From positions 6,340,970 to 6,404,969 of the forward strand of contig OY811977.1 in NCBI GenBank assembly GCA_963681505.1: DNA of 64,000 nt, written 5' to 3'. The position numbers were made by a program, and so were the translations under genes. Origin of the DNA: Eunapius fragilis. Lineage: Eukaryota > Porifera > Demospongiae > Spongillida > Spongillidae. Below, one piece after another: positions 11,001-22,759 of this stretch. A model generated the notes under the pieces. That model searched no databases, was not told the origin of the DNA, and saw only the letters and a program-made list of their open reading frames with translations. Every line of letters starts with the position of its first letter. Position 1 is the first letter of the stretch.

Positions 11001-12385
11001 TTTTCTTCCATCTTACTTATGCTGAATGTAACAATTCCAGCTGCAACATGAGGTCCAGGCACAAAACATTTATTGATAACCAGTATTTCTCCTTTGCTGA
11101 TATTAGTGGAGTCCCCAGTCCACTCCTTTGTTACACATACAACCTTGGGTGGGTGTGCGATGGACAACAGACTGGAAACATCAGTGAATACAAATCCTTG
11201 CATTGCTTCTTTCATGTCATTGTTGGGATTATATAGAACTGAGAATGGTGTCTCTGTTGTAAGGGGGATGGGTGGAAGTGGCCTGCTCTCGTCCATAGCC
11301 AGAATCACTGGTGTCGTATGTACTGAATGTACGCTCAGTATTGTGTTGCTACTGATCTCTACATCGCCATCATCACTTTGGTATCCCGAGGTGACCAGTG
11401 CAGTAACTGGGAAATTTCTAGTGTGTGCTTTGATGAATTCAGGTAACATTTGCGGTTCAGACAGAATAATAGGTGCAAGGCTACATGCTGGAAGGAGGGA
11501 ATGCTTAGCAACAATATTATTCATGGTTTGATCAAATTTGCTACTATTTGTTGATCCACATGCTTCACATGGCTCACCCTGTTCCAAATTACTACATATT
11601 TGGCAGGTGTTTTTCCTTAAATCTGCAATCAAGCATAATTGTATATCAGGTAAGTGTATTGGTAATTGAGATACAAATTCCCCTTCTATTCTGTAAGCAA
11701 AATACTCAATTACATCACAGCCCACTAGATGTATGATGGTACTAACAGTATGTTTGAAGGGCTTTGGGGTATAAACTACCAATGGAAATGGGTCAGAAAT
11801 GTACAGAAAAATATTCATTAGTGACGTTTGGATCAACTTTGGATCTGTGCTGAAGTTGCCAGCACATTCTTCAGGTAAAAACTTTTCTTCCATCTTACGT
11901 ATGCTGAATGTAACAATTCCAGCTGCAACATGAGGTCGTGACACAAAACATTTATTGATAACAAGTACTTCTCCTTTGCTGATAGTAGTGGAGTCCCCAG
12001 TCCACTCCTTTGTCACGCATACAACCTTGGGTGGGTGCGCCAATGACAGCAGACTGGTAACATCACTGAAAACAAATCCTTGCATGGCTTCATTTATGTC
12101 ATTATTGGGATTATAAAGAACAGAGAACGGTACCTCAGTTGTCAGGGGGATGGGTGGAAGTGGCCTGTTCTCGTTCATAGCCAGTATTACTGGTCTGATA
12201 TGCAGTGAATAAATGTGCAATATCTTGTTGCTACTGATACCCACATTGCCATCATCACTTTGGTATCCCGTGGTGACCAGTGCAGTAACTGGAAAAGATT
12301 TAGCATGGGCTTTGACAAAGTCAGGTAATGATTGAGGTTCAGAAACAATAACAAATTTGAAGCTATTGGCAAGCACTTGACATTT
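8054..12385 (-). CDS. Copy A: four-CABIT, proline-rich adaptor exon (THEMIS/GAREM-like)
   Basis: This large internal exon (1444 codons, phase 0 at both ends) lies between tatttcttacag| and TACTCG|gtaagc. Three modules of about 295 residues start at 12346, 11464 and 10573, each beginning (V/L)SEPQ-x-LP. Each has the CABIT landmarks: a core cysteine (PKVVCVTKEW) and the LPEEC-x-G-x-F type motif (LP-x4-G-x-F). A linker of about 330 residues carries two PxxPxK SH3-type sites, PPPLPPK near 9725 and PPPLPSK near 9605. A fourth, divergent CABIT (about 8850-8060) has PKVVCVTRSW and FLPREC. CABIT plus proline-rich linker is the layout of THEMIS and GAREM, GRB2-binding adaptors of tyrosine-kinase signalling. 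An ATG at 12418 is in frame, but the conserved acceptor in copies A, B and C argues that an upstream first exon exists. Confidence 0.75.
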
Positions 12386-13250
12386 CTGTAAGAAATACAT
12401 AGCAGTGCAGTTGTTCATTAACCTATAATTTCATTCCTTCTCTTCTTCCCATCCCTCACATTCCTTACCTCCCTCCCTCTTCCTTCCCTCCTTTCTTCTC
12501 CCACCCCCTATTTCCCTCATTGTTTATCTCTGTGATAATATTTCAACATAACGATGTGACATAGTTTATAGTGCAGTGCTTCGATTGTCATATATTTTTA
12601 ATAGCAGTATTGGTTATAAAAGAAGTGGTGAAGTAGAAAATGGTGTAATGCTGAAGAATCCTAAAAACCACTAACATACCTTAACATATTTAAAGTAGAT
12701 ATTAAAATTACGAGCTTTTAGGTTACAGAGGGTGGTGGATTTACTGACAGAAGTCCTTCATAATTATTTTCTCAGGTATTATAAGGCTAGTTGTCCTCAA
12801 ATCATTGGAGGGAGTAGCTGTGATGGTGCGTAAAATTTTGGCGAACAGTCCAACATTATTTTTGGACTCAGCTCTCGGCTGTATGTTTTAACCAAAAGTC
12901 AAGGGCAATAATATCAGCGGAAAATGCATTAAAGAATACATCAAGACCTTAAGTATTTACGGTGGTGTGTGCTGTATGAATGTGCTGATGTGCGAGCCGC
13001 TACTGATATGGAATCTATACTCTCGTATAGGTTCCGCATTTTTGTTGTAGCAATATCTGGGCTAGTTCACACACCTACCATCATTTCATGTACCTACCCC
13101 TTCTAGTCTGACGTGCTGTCCCAGGCCTGCGCATCGTTAGTTTTGATTCCTATAACTCGATAACATGCACTGGAATGGCCACCATGTAGGGTACGCATAC
13201 CCATGCACATGTAAACATGTTTACATGCTAAACAAAGCACTCAATTGTTT
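12386..13250 (-). other. Copy A upstream flank, shared with copies B and C
   Basis: This contains the intron end (pyrimidine-rich acceptor region) and an upstream sequence matched by 32337-33125 (copy B) and, inverted, 42975-43995 (copy C). Conserved blocks include ccaacattatttttggactc, aaaagtcaagggcaataat and ggaatggccaccatgtaggg. The promoter and missing first exon of the family probably lie here, but I cannot define them. A CT-rich run occupies about 12430-12520. Confidence 0.5.
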
Positions 13251-14630
13251 CGAGCAAATCGTTCGAGCCCCTTTAGAATGAAACAGCTCATTTTCCCATT
13301 AGAATTCTTATTGCCAAACATCAGGCTTAAAAAACGTCATACAGTGGAGATCGGTGATAGTTGGACGAAAAAAAATTGGCATCGATTTAACCTTTTATCT
13401 CCAGTTGTCCTAAGCGTTTGATTATCGTCCTACGCAAGTTAAAATTAACTTTTAGCAAACTCATGTGATCTTATAACAAACCAAAATCTCATTGTACAGT
13501 AGAAATGGTTATTAATTCAGAAAATATTTTTACTTTCTTGCAATTCTTCAAAGATTGTTAAATACAATCAATACTGCATTGCTAAATGATGTATTTGCGG
13601 TAAAATGCAAAGCAATTTGAAGTACTAAAAAGTAATGTTGGGAAGATCATAGCAACATGTTAAAAGAAGGGGGTAGTAAGACAGGTCTTTTGCACTAAGC
13701 ATATAAAAAAGTACATTGTAGATTTGGAAATTGTTAGCTTATGAATGATAGGTATTTGTCAGACACATGTTGCGAGAATAGCCAAGTGAATGGACAAAAT
13801 CTTGAAAACGTACAGTGTGTTTTCGGTTAAAATGGCAAAACCAATTAGAGTAAAAACACTGCCATAGAATGGATATAGTAGCACACACATGATGCTTAAA
13901 AAAACATTCAAAAAAGTTATTCTTGTCGTACTTTTTTCCGTGACAATTAAATGCTCTACATAATTCATTTTTAAGAACCGTATCTGTTTATTCCCATCGT
14001 GTAACCAAGGGTGTTATTAAAAAAAAAGCTGACAATTGGTAAATTTAGCACGATAGACATATCAAACAGCAGTAGAGAAATGGATGCCAAAAAACTGCAT
14101 TTCTATTTATAATGAATTTTCAAATATTGGTCCTACGCGTAGGACTTGGACTTGGAGAATTAAGGTTAATATTTAAAACAATAACCACATATAATCTAAC
14201 TGTACAGATGCACAGACTAAACACCTTTTTTCTTGTTGACAAACAAAGGATGCATCACGTGACTATCACGTTCTACGACTTTAGTTTTCAGTAACCCCAG
14301 TCATGTCAACAGATTTTAGCTGTATTACTTCACTCGGGGATAACAGATCAGGATGATTATTGGGATGTAGGTTAAGCACCAACCCATAAATCGTTTGGTC
14401 GAGTTAGACTTTGAACCCTCTAAACCGTTCGTGTATTTTTGACCAATACCTAGCTTTTATGGACTTTTAAGTGTCGGGCATTTCGTTTTTTGATGCGGTC
14501 GGTTCATGCTAAACGAAGCACTCAATTGTTCTGAACAATGATTAGTGCATCGTTTGAGCTCCTTTTACAATGTAACAGCTCATTTTCCCATTAGAATTCT
14601 GATTGCCAAACATCAGGCTTACAAAATGCA
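13227..14630. repeat. Pair of about 110-bp direct repeats flanking 1.2 kb
   Basis: The blocks at 13227-13335 and 14507-14625 match closely; both contain catgctaaac-aagcactcaattgtt and cagctcattttcccattaga and then attgccaaacatcaggctta. The 1.2 kb between them is AT-rich and shows no coding block. They could be the two ends of a lost element or a local duplication; no target duplication is visible. Confidence 0.5.
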
Positions 14631-14689
14631 CCATTTCGTTAAAAACGATGCTGTTATAATCAGTTATGGCTGAGGAAGTGGGCGGTAGT

Positions 14690-16540
14690 AAAAACATTTG
14701 CTTTCAGAACCAAGTATCATCCAGCAGTGATCAACGGAGGAGAGCAAATGGGCAGAGCGTACACAGGCATTGCTGCAGCAGAGGATTGGGTCTCCTCAAG
14801 GGCACATTGGTTAAGATCCATGTTCGAGAATGCTACACCGCTCTTTTACAAACCACGACCAGTTCCGTACGCTCTCAGGGAGAAGGTCGAAAAGGAACTG
14901 GAGAGGCTGTAGAGTTGCCTGAGTGGGCTGCTCTGATTGTTCCAGCCATGAAACATGATGGCAGTATAAGGCTGTGTGGCAACTATAGTTGACGGTAAAT
15001 TGAGTAGCTCACTTAGAATATTCTCGGATAGATGATCCGTTAGCATCTCTGGGAAGGGGGAGAATATTTTCGAAGTTGGAACTTGCGAATGCTTACCTAC
15101 AATTGGCTCTGGAAGAGGATTGAAAGAAATATGTAACAGTCACCACTCACAAAGGCCTCTACCATTACCCCATGTTGTCTTTCGGAGCAGCATCAGCCCC
15201 TGCCATATTCCAAAGGACATGGAGAATCTGCTGAGGGACATAAAGGGTGCGTTTGTGTATATGGATTACATTCTCGTTTCAGGGTCAGCTGAAGCAGAGC
15301 ACCAGCACTCATTGGACTGGATCATGTCGTGGTTGGAGGAAAATGGGTTGTGCTTAAAACTTGCAAAATGTGTGTTTGTGGCTACTTCGATTGAGTATTT
15401 GGGCTATCATGTTACTGCTGATGGCATACGCCTGTCCGAAGCAAAGAAAGAGGCTATAGTGAATACACCAAATCCTCAGAACATTGGACAACTAAGATCG
15501 TTTGTTGGTCTTTTGAACTATTATGGCAAATTTTGCCCAACATGGCTAACATGCTTGCTCCACTGTATAGGGTACTTCGTAGAGGTGTTCCTTGGTGCCG
15601 GGGGAAGGACCAGGAAGAGGCCTTTGAGCGAGCGAAGCAGTAACTATTGTCTTCCAGCCTTCTCGTCCATTTTGACCCTGAAAAGAAGGTGATACTTTCG
15701 TGTGATGCTTCGCCCTATGGTCTAGGCATGGTACTGTCGCACCAGATGGAGGATGGTACGGAGAGACCAGTTGCGTATGCCTCCTGCACTTTGGCACTGG
15801 GGGAAGCCAAGTATTCGCAAATAGAAAAGAAAGGGCTGGCAGTTATATTATTTGGCATCAAAAAGTTTCATCAATACCTTCTGGGTAGACATTTCACAAT
15901 CTACTCAGATCATAAACCGCTCCAGTATCTTTTCAGCGAGACACGCCCCGTTCCAGCGATGGCCTAGTCAAGAATCCAACGGTGGGCATTGACGTTAAGT
16001 GCTTACAATTATTGCATTGTATTCAAATCATGCAAATGCTGATGCCTTAAGCAGACTACCCATGAAGTATAGTATCCAAGAAGTACCCTGTTCGGAGGAT
16101 ACCATATTTATGCTGGAAACGCTTCGAGCAGGCGATTCTCCGGTGACTGCTGTGGAAATAAAGGCATGGATGGATAGAGATCCAGTTCGTTCTCATGTTA
16201 GGAACATGGTCCTGAACGGGTGGAGGTCACAAGTTAGCAATGACGCTGCTTTCCTTCCATTCAAATAAAGAGAGCTCAAGTTAAGTGAGCCTGAACACTA
16301 CGGGAGATGTATTAACAAGGCTGGCCAGATTCCTTTTCCAATATCGCCTTACACCACACTCATGAACTGGCTTGTCTCCAGCTGAGATGTTGCTAGGTCG
16401 ACGCCCTAGGTCTCACCTGGATCTCATACATCCTGACACTTCAGTGAAGGTGACACGAAGTCAAGAAAGGCAAAAATCAGCCCATGATCTACATGCAAAG
16501 CTTTGCAAGTTCAGGGTTGGGGACTTCATTCAGTAGCACC
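14690..16540 (+). pseudogene. Ty3/gypsy-type pol remnant
   Basis: A broken polyprotein is readable in pieces over several frames. Around 14900 it shows LPEWAALIVPAMKHDGSIRL (RT start), and near 15120-15560 the RT core with FVYMDYILVSGS, EYLGYHVTADGI and LRSFVGLLNYYGKFC. RNase H is at about 15650-15970 ([27 protein letters not shown]), a NADALSRLP block near 16030, and a terminal AEMLLGRRPRSHLDLIHP block near 16380-16440. The middle, where integrase should be, is missing. The catalytic YMDD box reads YMDY, and stops and frameshifts are scattered. LTRs are not evident. Confidence 0.75.
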
Positions 16541-17105
16541 TGAGTTCTGTACATTTTTAGAAACCGATTTAGTGTTCATATGGAGAAATGGCCCATACAT
16601 AGGCGGTCATCTTGCTATTATTTTTCCAATTGAATTTCAAACACTTTAAAAATTATAATAAATCGGACTGATTGTGAAACTGTGCTTTATAAGATAATAC
16701 CATGAACCATTCGTAAACTAAAATCAAGACAAAAAATTTAATTTCTACCGCGCATAATTTATTCATAAACGAAGTACTCATTACGTAATACCTTGCGTCA
16801 TCTTGGAATAAAGTTAGAATTATAAAAAATTATGCCGGCAGCTACTATTGTATTTTACAATTATAATTGTACCGATACGTATACATATAATTAACTTATC
16901 AGCTATGCGTCACTGGAGATGTGGAGCGCATCAATTAGGCACAATGATGCATGCAGGGATCGAACTACATAGGCCCTTCATGATTTCATCTTCCGAGACG
17001 CAGGTGTTTTGGTGAGTATACAGTGTGAATTTTGTAGCGTAGGGTATGTTTGGCAGTGGGTAGTGTTCGGCCCTATGTGTAGAACAGGCATATCTTCAGA
17101 AGAGG
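16541..17105. other. Intergenic, no gene seen
   Basis: AT-rich sequence between the gypsy remnant and the minisatellite. A short T-arm-like motif occurs near 16955 (minus strand) without the rest of a tRNA. Confidence 0.4.
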
Positions 17106-18705
17106 AGATATGGCCTTCTCCCTATACAGTTGGCCATCTTCCTATAATAATTGACTTCTTCCTGTACTGTAACCAGTGTTAGCCTTCTCCCTATACTACT
17201 AGCTTTCTCCCTATACGGTTGACCTTCTCCGCCATAATGGTGGGCTTCTTATACCGTTGGCCTTCTCCCTATACCGTTGGCCTTCTACCTATACTGTTGA
17301 CCTTCTCCCAATACTGTTGGCCTTCTCCCTATACTGCTGGCCTTCTCCCTATACTGTTGGCCTTCTCCCTATATTGTTGGCCTTCTCCCTATACTCTTGG
17401 CCTTCTTTCTATACTGTTGGCCTTCTCCCAATACTGTTGGGCTTCTCTATACTGTTGACCTTCTCCCTATACTGTAGGCCTTCTCCCTATACTGTTGGCC
17501 TTCTCTATACTGTTGGCCTTCTCCCTATACTGTTGGCCTTCTTTATACTGTTGGCTTTCTCCCTATACTATTAGCCTTCTCTCTATACTGTTGGCTTTCT
17601 CCCTATACTATTGGCCTTCTCTTACACTGTTGGCCTTCTCTATACTGTTGGCTTATCCTTATACTGTTGGCCTTCTTTATACTGTTGGCCTTCTCCCTGT
17701 ACATTTGGCATTCTCCTTATACTGTTGGCCTTCTCCCTATATTATTGGCCTTCTCTCTATACTGTTGCCTTCTCTCTATACTGTTGGCTTTCTCCCTATA
17801 CTGTTGGCCTTCTCCCTATACTGTTGGCCTTCTCCCTATACTGTTGGCCTTCTCCCTATACTGTTGGCCTTCTCCCTATACTGTTGGCCTTCTCCCTATA
17901 CTGTTGGCCTTCTCCCTATACTGTTGGCCTTCTCCCTATACTGTTGGCCTTCTCTATACTGTAGGCCTTCTCCCTATACTGTTGGCCTTCTCCCTATACT
18001 GTTGGCCTCTTCTATACTGTTGACCTTCTCCCTATACTGTTGGCCTTTTCCCTATACTGTTGGCCTTCTCACTATACTGTTGGCCTTCTCACTATACTGT
18101 TGGATTTCTCTCTGCTGTTGGCCTTCTCCCTATACGGTTGACCTTCTCCATATACTGTTGGCCTACTCCCTATACTGTTAGCCTTCTCCCTATACTGTTG
18201 GCCTTCTCCCTATACTGTTGGCCTTCTTCCTATACTGTTGGCCTTCTCCCTATACTGTTGGCCTTCTTCCTATACTGTAGGCCTTCTCCCTATACTGTTG
18301 GCCTTTTTTATACTGTTGGCCTACTCCCTATACTGTTGGCCTTCTCTCTATACTGTTGGCCTTCTTCCTATACTGTTGGCCTTCTCCCTATACTGTTGGC
18401 CTTCTCCCTATACTGTAGGCCTTCTCCCTATACTGTTGGCCTTTTTTATACTGTTGGCCTACTCCCTATACTGTTGGCCTTCTCTCTATACTGTTGGCCT
18501 TCTTCCTATACTGTTGACCTTCTCCCTGTACTGTTGACCTTCTCCCTATACTGTTGGCCTTCTCCCTATACTATTGGCCTTTTCTATACTGTTGGCCTTC
18601 TCCCTATACTGTAGGCCTTCTCGCAATACTTTTGGCCTTTTCCCTATACTGTTGGATTTCTCTTTGCTGTTGGCCTTCTCCCTATATTGTTGGCCTTTAA
18701 TGTTA
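17106..18705 (+). repeat. 1.6-kb minisatellite, 20-bp unit
   Basis: About 80 head-to-tail copies of a 20-bp unit close to ccttctccctatactgttgg, with 17- to 19-bp variants missing ccc or cc. The centre (about 17790-17945) is the most uniform and the edges are more degenerate. Because 20 is not a multiple of three and the unit has no stop on this strand, all plus frames stay open and give overlapping artificial frames of a 20-residue W/Y/L/P-rich repeat. I treat these as non-coding. Confidence 0.9.
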
Positions 18706-18959
18706 CTACTCTGAATGCTGTGGACTGCACTGTCCAATCTAAATGGCCTGCTGATCCAGTATGATGTGTGGGAGACGGGGCACCTTTCTTGGGGAAACCC
18801 CACCCCTTTGGAAGTGTATACATGTATTGTATATACTGCACGCATTTATTGTGTTTGTGGGATAATTTTGATTAGACCACCATTTGTATTTTTAGCCCAG
18901 CTCATGCCAGGTTTTCTTCTACCAGATCAACAGTGTAATGACTGACTTCCAGGGGGTGA

Positions 18960-19325
18960 AGCTTTGTGGCGGGTTGCCATGGGTATAATATTTGATGTGG
19001 GGTCCAGACCAGCTGTTGTTGGATCCAACATTACCAGAACCTTCAACTATGGTCAGTGGCACACTGCGATATCCAGGGGCACGTGGTGCTGTTTGAGCAG
19101 GCCTCCAACACCTTCTACGTGGATATGGTGCACACGGCGGCCATCACCACCGCGATTGTCCCACTGCTGACATTGAAAGTCTACTTTGAGGGATTTCGCA
19201 GCACGTCACGCAGATATAGCATTGCGACCCCTTACAGCATGTGTCTTATCCCCTCCTTATCGCTGAATGGTACCTCGTCCCAGTTTGTGAGGTTTGAAGT
19301 GTGTTATGGGGACAAGTGCTTGTGA
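18960..19325 (+). pseudogene. Possible laminin-G-like gene fragment
   Basis: One frame reads GIIFDVGSRPAVVGSNITRT followed by NYGQWHT, which resembles a laminin G domain strand pair. The frame then shifts and runs on as FEQASNTFYVDMVHTAAITT and VYFEGFRSTSRRYSIATPYS to a TGA at 19323. There is no clear acceptor or donor. I read it as a decayed or captured exon. The domain call rests on a short stretch and is weak. Confidence 0.3.
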
Positions 19326-19689
19326 CTAGTGTACCTACAGACACCACTGACTGATAATGGACTCTGCTGACAGCTCATGGTCCCTGACTCAGGAGGGAGG
19401 TACATGTACATGTACACTGATCTGGAGGGTGCTATGGGGTGGATTGTGCATGTGTGTGTGCATGTGTGTGTGTGCATGTAAATGTACATGTATGTGTCTG
19501 TCATTGTGTGCAATCTCGTTATATGATGTCATCCTCTTCCCCCCCCCCCTCCTGCACCGGATGGATTTGATGCTGTACCTACATGTACATCATTGTGTCT
19601 TGGGACCTGTCAACTCACAGTAATTGCATCCTCGTCACCTTGATATGATTGCATCGTATATGATGTGTGTAACATTATCTGTTGGACAG

Positions 19690-20123
19690 GTCCTCCAGTC
19701 ATGCCTGCAGGCACTGCACTCCAGTTCGAACGTGGTGTTGGGCATCATCAGTGCTGCAGCCAGCCTGCCCAGGTACATGTACATTACTTCAATCACTTAG
19801 TTATTGTTCCATCTTTCTTTGCTCTTATTCCGCTCTCCTCCATTTCTTTCTCTCCCCTCTCACCTACTCCCTCCCTCCCTCCCTCCCTCCCTCTCTTCCC
19901 TCCTCCTGTAGTCATGTACATGTACATCAGCAGGGACATCTCTGGCAAAACCACACAACCTCCTCCCTCCCTTCACCCTCACCTCCTCACTCCATCAGAT
20001 CCTCCAGTACATTGTGATTCCAACCTTCTCAGCGTGAGGACAGCCCTCCTGGGAGGGACTGTCATCCGCGTATTTATTAATAAGATCGTTAATCATTACC
20101 CTGACAAGTCCTTTGGCTCCTCG
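19690..20123 (+). pseudogene. Exon-like fragments, one resembling TRRAP/Tra1
   Basis: Two blocks have good splice borders. The block 19690-19772 (gacag|...cag|gtacat) reads VLQSCLQALHSSSN, VVLGIISAAASLPR and is unassigned. The block 19999-20123 (catcag|...TCG|gtgagt) starts ILQYIVIPTFS, meets a TGA, and in the shifted frame ends VIRVFINKI, then DKSFGSS. The second block resembles, from memory, a helical-repeat segment of the TRRAP/Tra1 pseudokinase. With a frameshift in the middle it cannot be a working exon. A (CCCT)n tract lies between the two. Confidence 0.3.
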
Positions 20124-22160
20124 GTGAGTACTCCACTCAATATGTCTTGACCTTATATGGCCATACCTTGGTACTCTTTCCCAGGACCCCATGTGCATCC
20201 TTCTTACAACTCTATTAAGCTTAGTGCCATGTAGCTGACTGCTATACCACAAAACCCACAAAACCCACAAGGGCAGTCCAAAGTGTACACAACCATTGTC
20301 CTGGCTAAAATGAATACAATTAAAGTATCTTGTGAGCTGTGTGCACTGACCTTGATTGGCTGATAGTACACGTAAGCCAGCTAGACCTACATGTAAGCTT
20401 ACATGAAGGTTGGATTTCATGTACATACTTGTGAGGGAGGGTGTGTGTGTGTGATGTGTAAGTGGCAATGCCTGTAGTTATCTCACATCCATGGGAGGAG
20501 CTAAACCTCTATGTAATGGGCTTTATCTTGTGGTACGATAGGCACTAGCAATGATACATGTATATAATGGAAAAGCTTTCCATACACTCTTTGACTTGTT
20601 CTCTTCCCTAGACCCCTATTGAGGAGCTTTGGAGCAGGATGTGGGTATAGGTCAATTGTGCCCCCCACAAACTGGATCCATCACTGAAATTGAATGTACT
20701 CTGTTAGGGGGTATGGGGGAGCGCTGCAAGCTGCCCCCCCCCCCCCCCCCCGCCCCATTGGGGTCTGGGGCGTATACGTAGCCCCAGGAGCCAACGCTTT
20801 TTTTCATAGTTGTCGAGACGTCGATTGTTTCCAATACACACATAATCATTAATAATTTAAAGGGTTCTGTGACCAGCCGGACTGAATGCTACGACCCTGG
20901 CTCAGCCTTGACGGCAGGTGATGATGCTTACAACAGTGATGAGAACTGCATGGTGGTCCTCTAGTTTCTTTGACAGTACCCTTTGTTGGATGGGTGAGGG
21001 CCGTGAGGCTATCCACAGCGATGCCTTATATATATTTGCGTACATAAAACAAAGATTAGTCATAGCAAGAAGTGTTTGTGGCGTCTTATTTTTTTATACC
21101 TTCCGAAGCAATTCATAACTTAAAACTTTTTGTTTACATGTATCATGTGGTGACAAAATTATCACCGGTGTAAACAGATATACATATAATTAAGTGGAAA
21201 GCAATAGGCCTGTAGTGAATGGCTACAATTAAGCACACACTAATGTATCATTAACTCCAATACTCCCAAATCAAAGTTCAACTTGACTGTGACCTATATT
21301 ACATCTTGCAGCTCACTCTTGCAAGATCAACACAGGGAGCATGCCGAATACACATAGTTCAAGAGAGTTGACACTGAATCACCAATATAGTGACAGATGG
21401 TTCTTCAATCAGTAAGTCTCTACAAGACTGAGAAGACATGAAGGTCAAGAACATAGAATTTTATTTTGTACATGTTTGTTTATGGTGCTATTATTATTAC
21501 ACCAGTACTTCAAATGATCAGTAAAAATAAATTGTATACACATGCACACAAACCTATACATGTAAACATATACATAAAACACACATATACACGTACGCTG
21601 TACATCATGTACAGTCACACCTGTCTAAATTTGACTTATAAATTCTAGCAGGGAATATATAAGCGCATGTACATGCCATTATTTACCTTTAGTGTATTTT
21701 GTAAATTCAATCAATCAAAATAATAAATACATGTACACACATACGCATGTACACGTGTGCATAAAACACATGCACACATGTACACACATACCTAAAACAT
21801 ACACATGTATGCACACATATTATTGACATATATACATAAAACATACACACTAACATACACGTACATACACATAACGCTCCGGTATAATACAGTTATACAA
21901 CCATTTAGCCTATGACGGACAACGCTACTTTAATCATGTACATGTCACTACCATGCATTCATGCTACCCAGTACTTGCAAGATCCTTCCGTAAGAAGTCT
22001 GGTTGTCATGCCCAGGCATTCTTGTGTCCATTCTCTAAGTGGCAAACTCCTTTGTGTAATCGCCACCTTCGTCTTTGCAACATACAATCCCAATTAGTGC
22101 CCACTCCTAAACAAGGGGTAATGCCAATAAGTTAGTACATAACAATACTACAACATTTTA
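20124..22160. other. Intergenic, no gene seen
   Basis: This holds an 18-base poly-C run at 20734-20751 flanked by gggg/cccc-rich sequence, a short exon-like block near 20868-20990 that ends in a stop, and otherwise AT-rich DNA. None is enough for a gene call. Confidence 0.4.
21540..21870. repeat. Imperfect CA/TA-rich microsatellite region
   Basis: Irregular runs of acacat, acatgtac and ataaaacacac. Similar catgtac-rich patches occur at 19400-19500 (TG-rich), 22660-22700 and 23610-23700, so tacatgta is a locally common motif. Confidence 0.6.
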
Positions 22161-22164
22161 AAAA

Positions 22165-22562
22165 CTGCCAGGTCTGGGCACGGCTAACTGACGATACGTT
22201 GTATGTGGGGTGTGTCTCACTAACCATTCAAGTGAAGCGCGATTTGAAGGCCCTAAGCTATGAAAAAATAAGTGCATTGATTACTCTCATATAATCCGGT
22301 GGCACATAAGGAAAATATCATTTGGTTGGAAAACTATTAAGTAAATGAGATAAAATGAATGCACATTGGAAACCTTGCATAATTAATGTGGAAGTGCGGA
22401 TATAGGTACCTACGGTGCGAAGAAAAATTAGCCAAATAGTCCCCACATATTGCAAATCTGAGAGCACCTAGTTAGTTAGCTGCAGTTTTCTGAATGCGTC
22501 AATAGGACATTGAACCGAATACATGTACTGTGTAATCCTTTTGATCGCCAATTTCTCTATAT
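22165..22562 (+). repeat. Direct repeat, copy 1 of 2
   Basis: This matches 24246-24728 over its full length with small indels. Shared blocks include tctgggcacggctaactgac, gtggggtgtgtctcactaac, gcgcgatttgaaggccctaa and gcggataggtacc-like sequence near 22395. Unit function is unknown; no open frame is shared. Confidence 0.7.
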
Positions 22563-22759
22563 GATTTTAAGGCGTTCTCCTTTTAAAGTGTGCTCCTTTT
22601 AAAGTGCGTGACACTTTCTGTACAGTTCATGTGCATGCATTGTGTGCTTGCTACCATACATTGCACACACACATACATGTACACACACACACACTCATGT
22701 AATCGTACATTCGTATGCCACAATATTTGGCTTCATCACATCTGCTACCACACCTCCCT

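Noticed and set aside
8064..11736. Open frames on the plus strand opposite the CABIT exon
   Set aside because: Antisense shadows. They recur at each module because the sense strand is repeated, and the same frames appear antisense to copy C.
12385..12418. ATG at 12418 (and 43912 in copy C) as the true start of the CABIT protein
   Set aside because: A conserved acceptor (tatttcttacag) follows in A and C, with a variant in B, and sequence upstream of it differs between copies, so these ATGs are probably intronic.
16930..17010. tRNA gene on the minus strand (T-arm-like gttcgatcc)
   Set aside because: Only a T-arm-like hairpin is present; no D-arm, anticodon stem or acceptor pairing could be built. 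Similar B-box-like motifs at 33320 and 33700 also lack an A-box.
17219..18614. Several overlapping plus-strand open frames of 80-230 codons
   Set aside because: They are the 20-bp minisatellite read in different frames; no splice sites or non-repeat coding sequence are attached.
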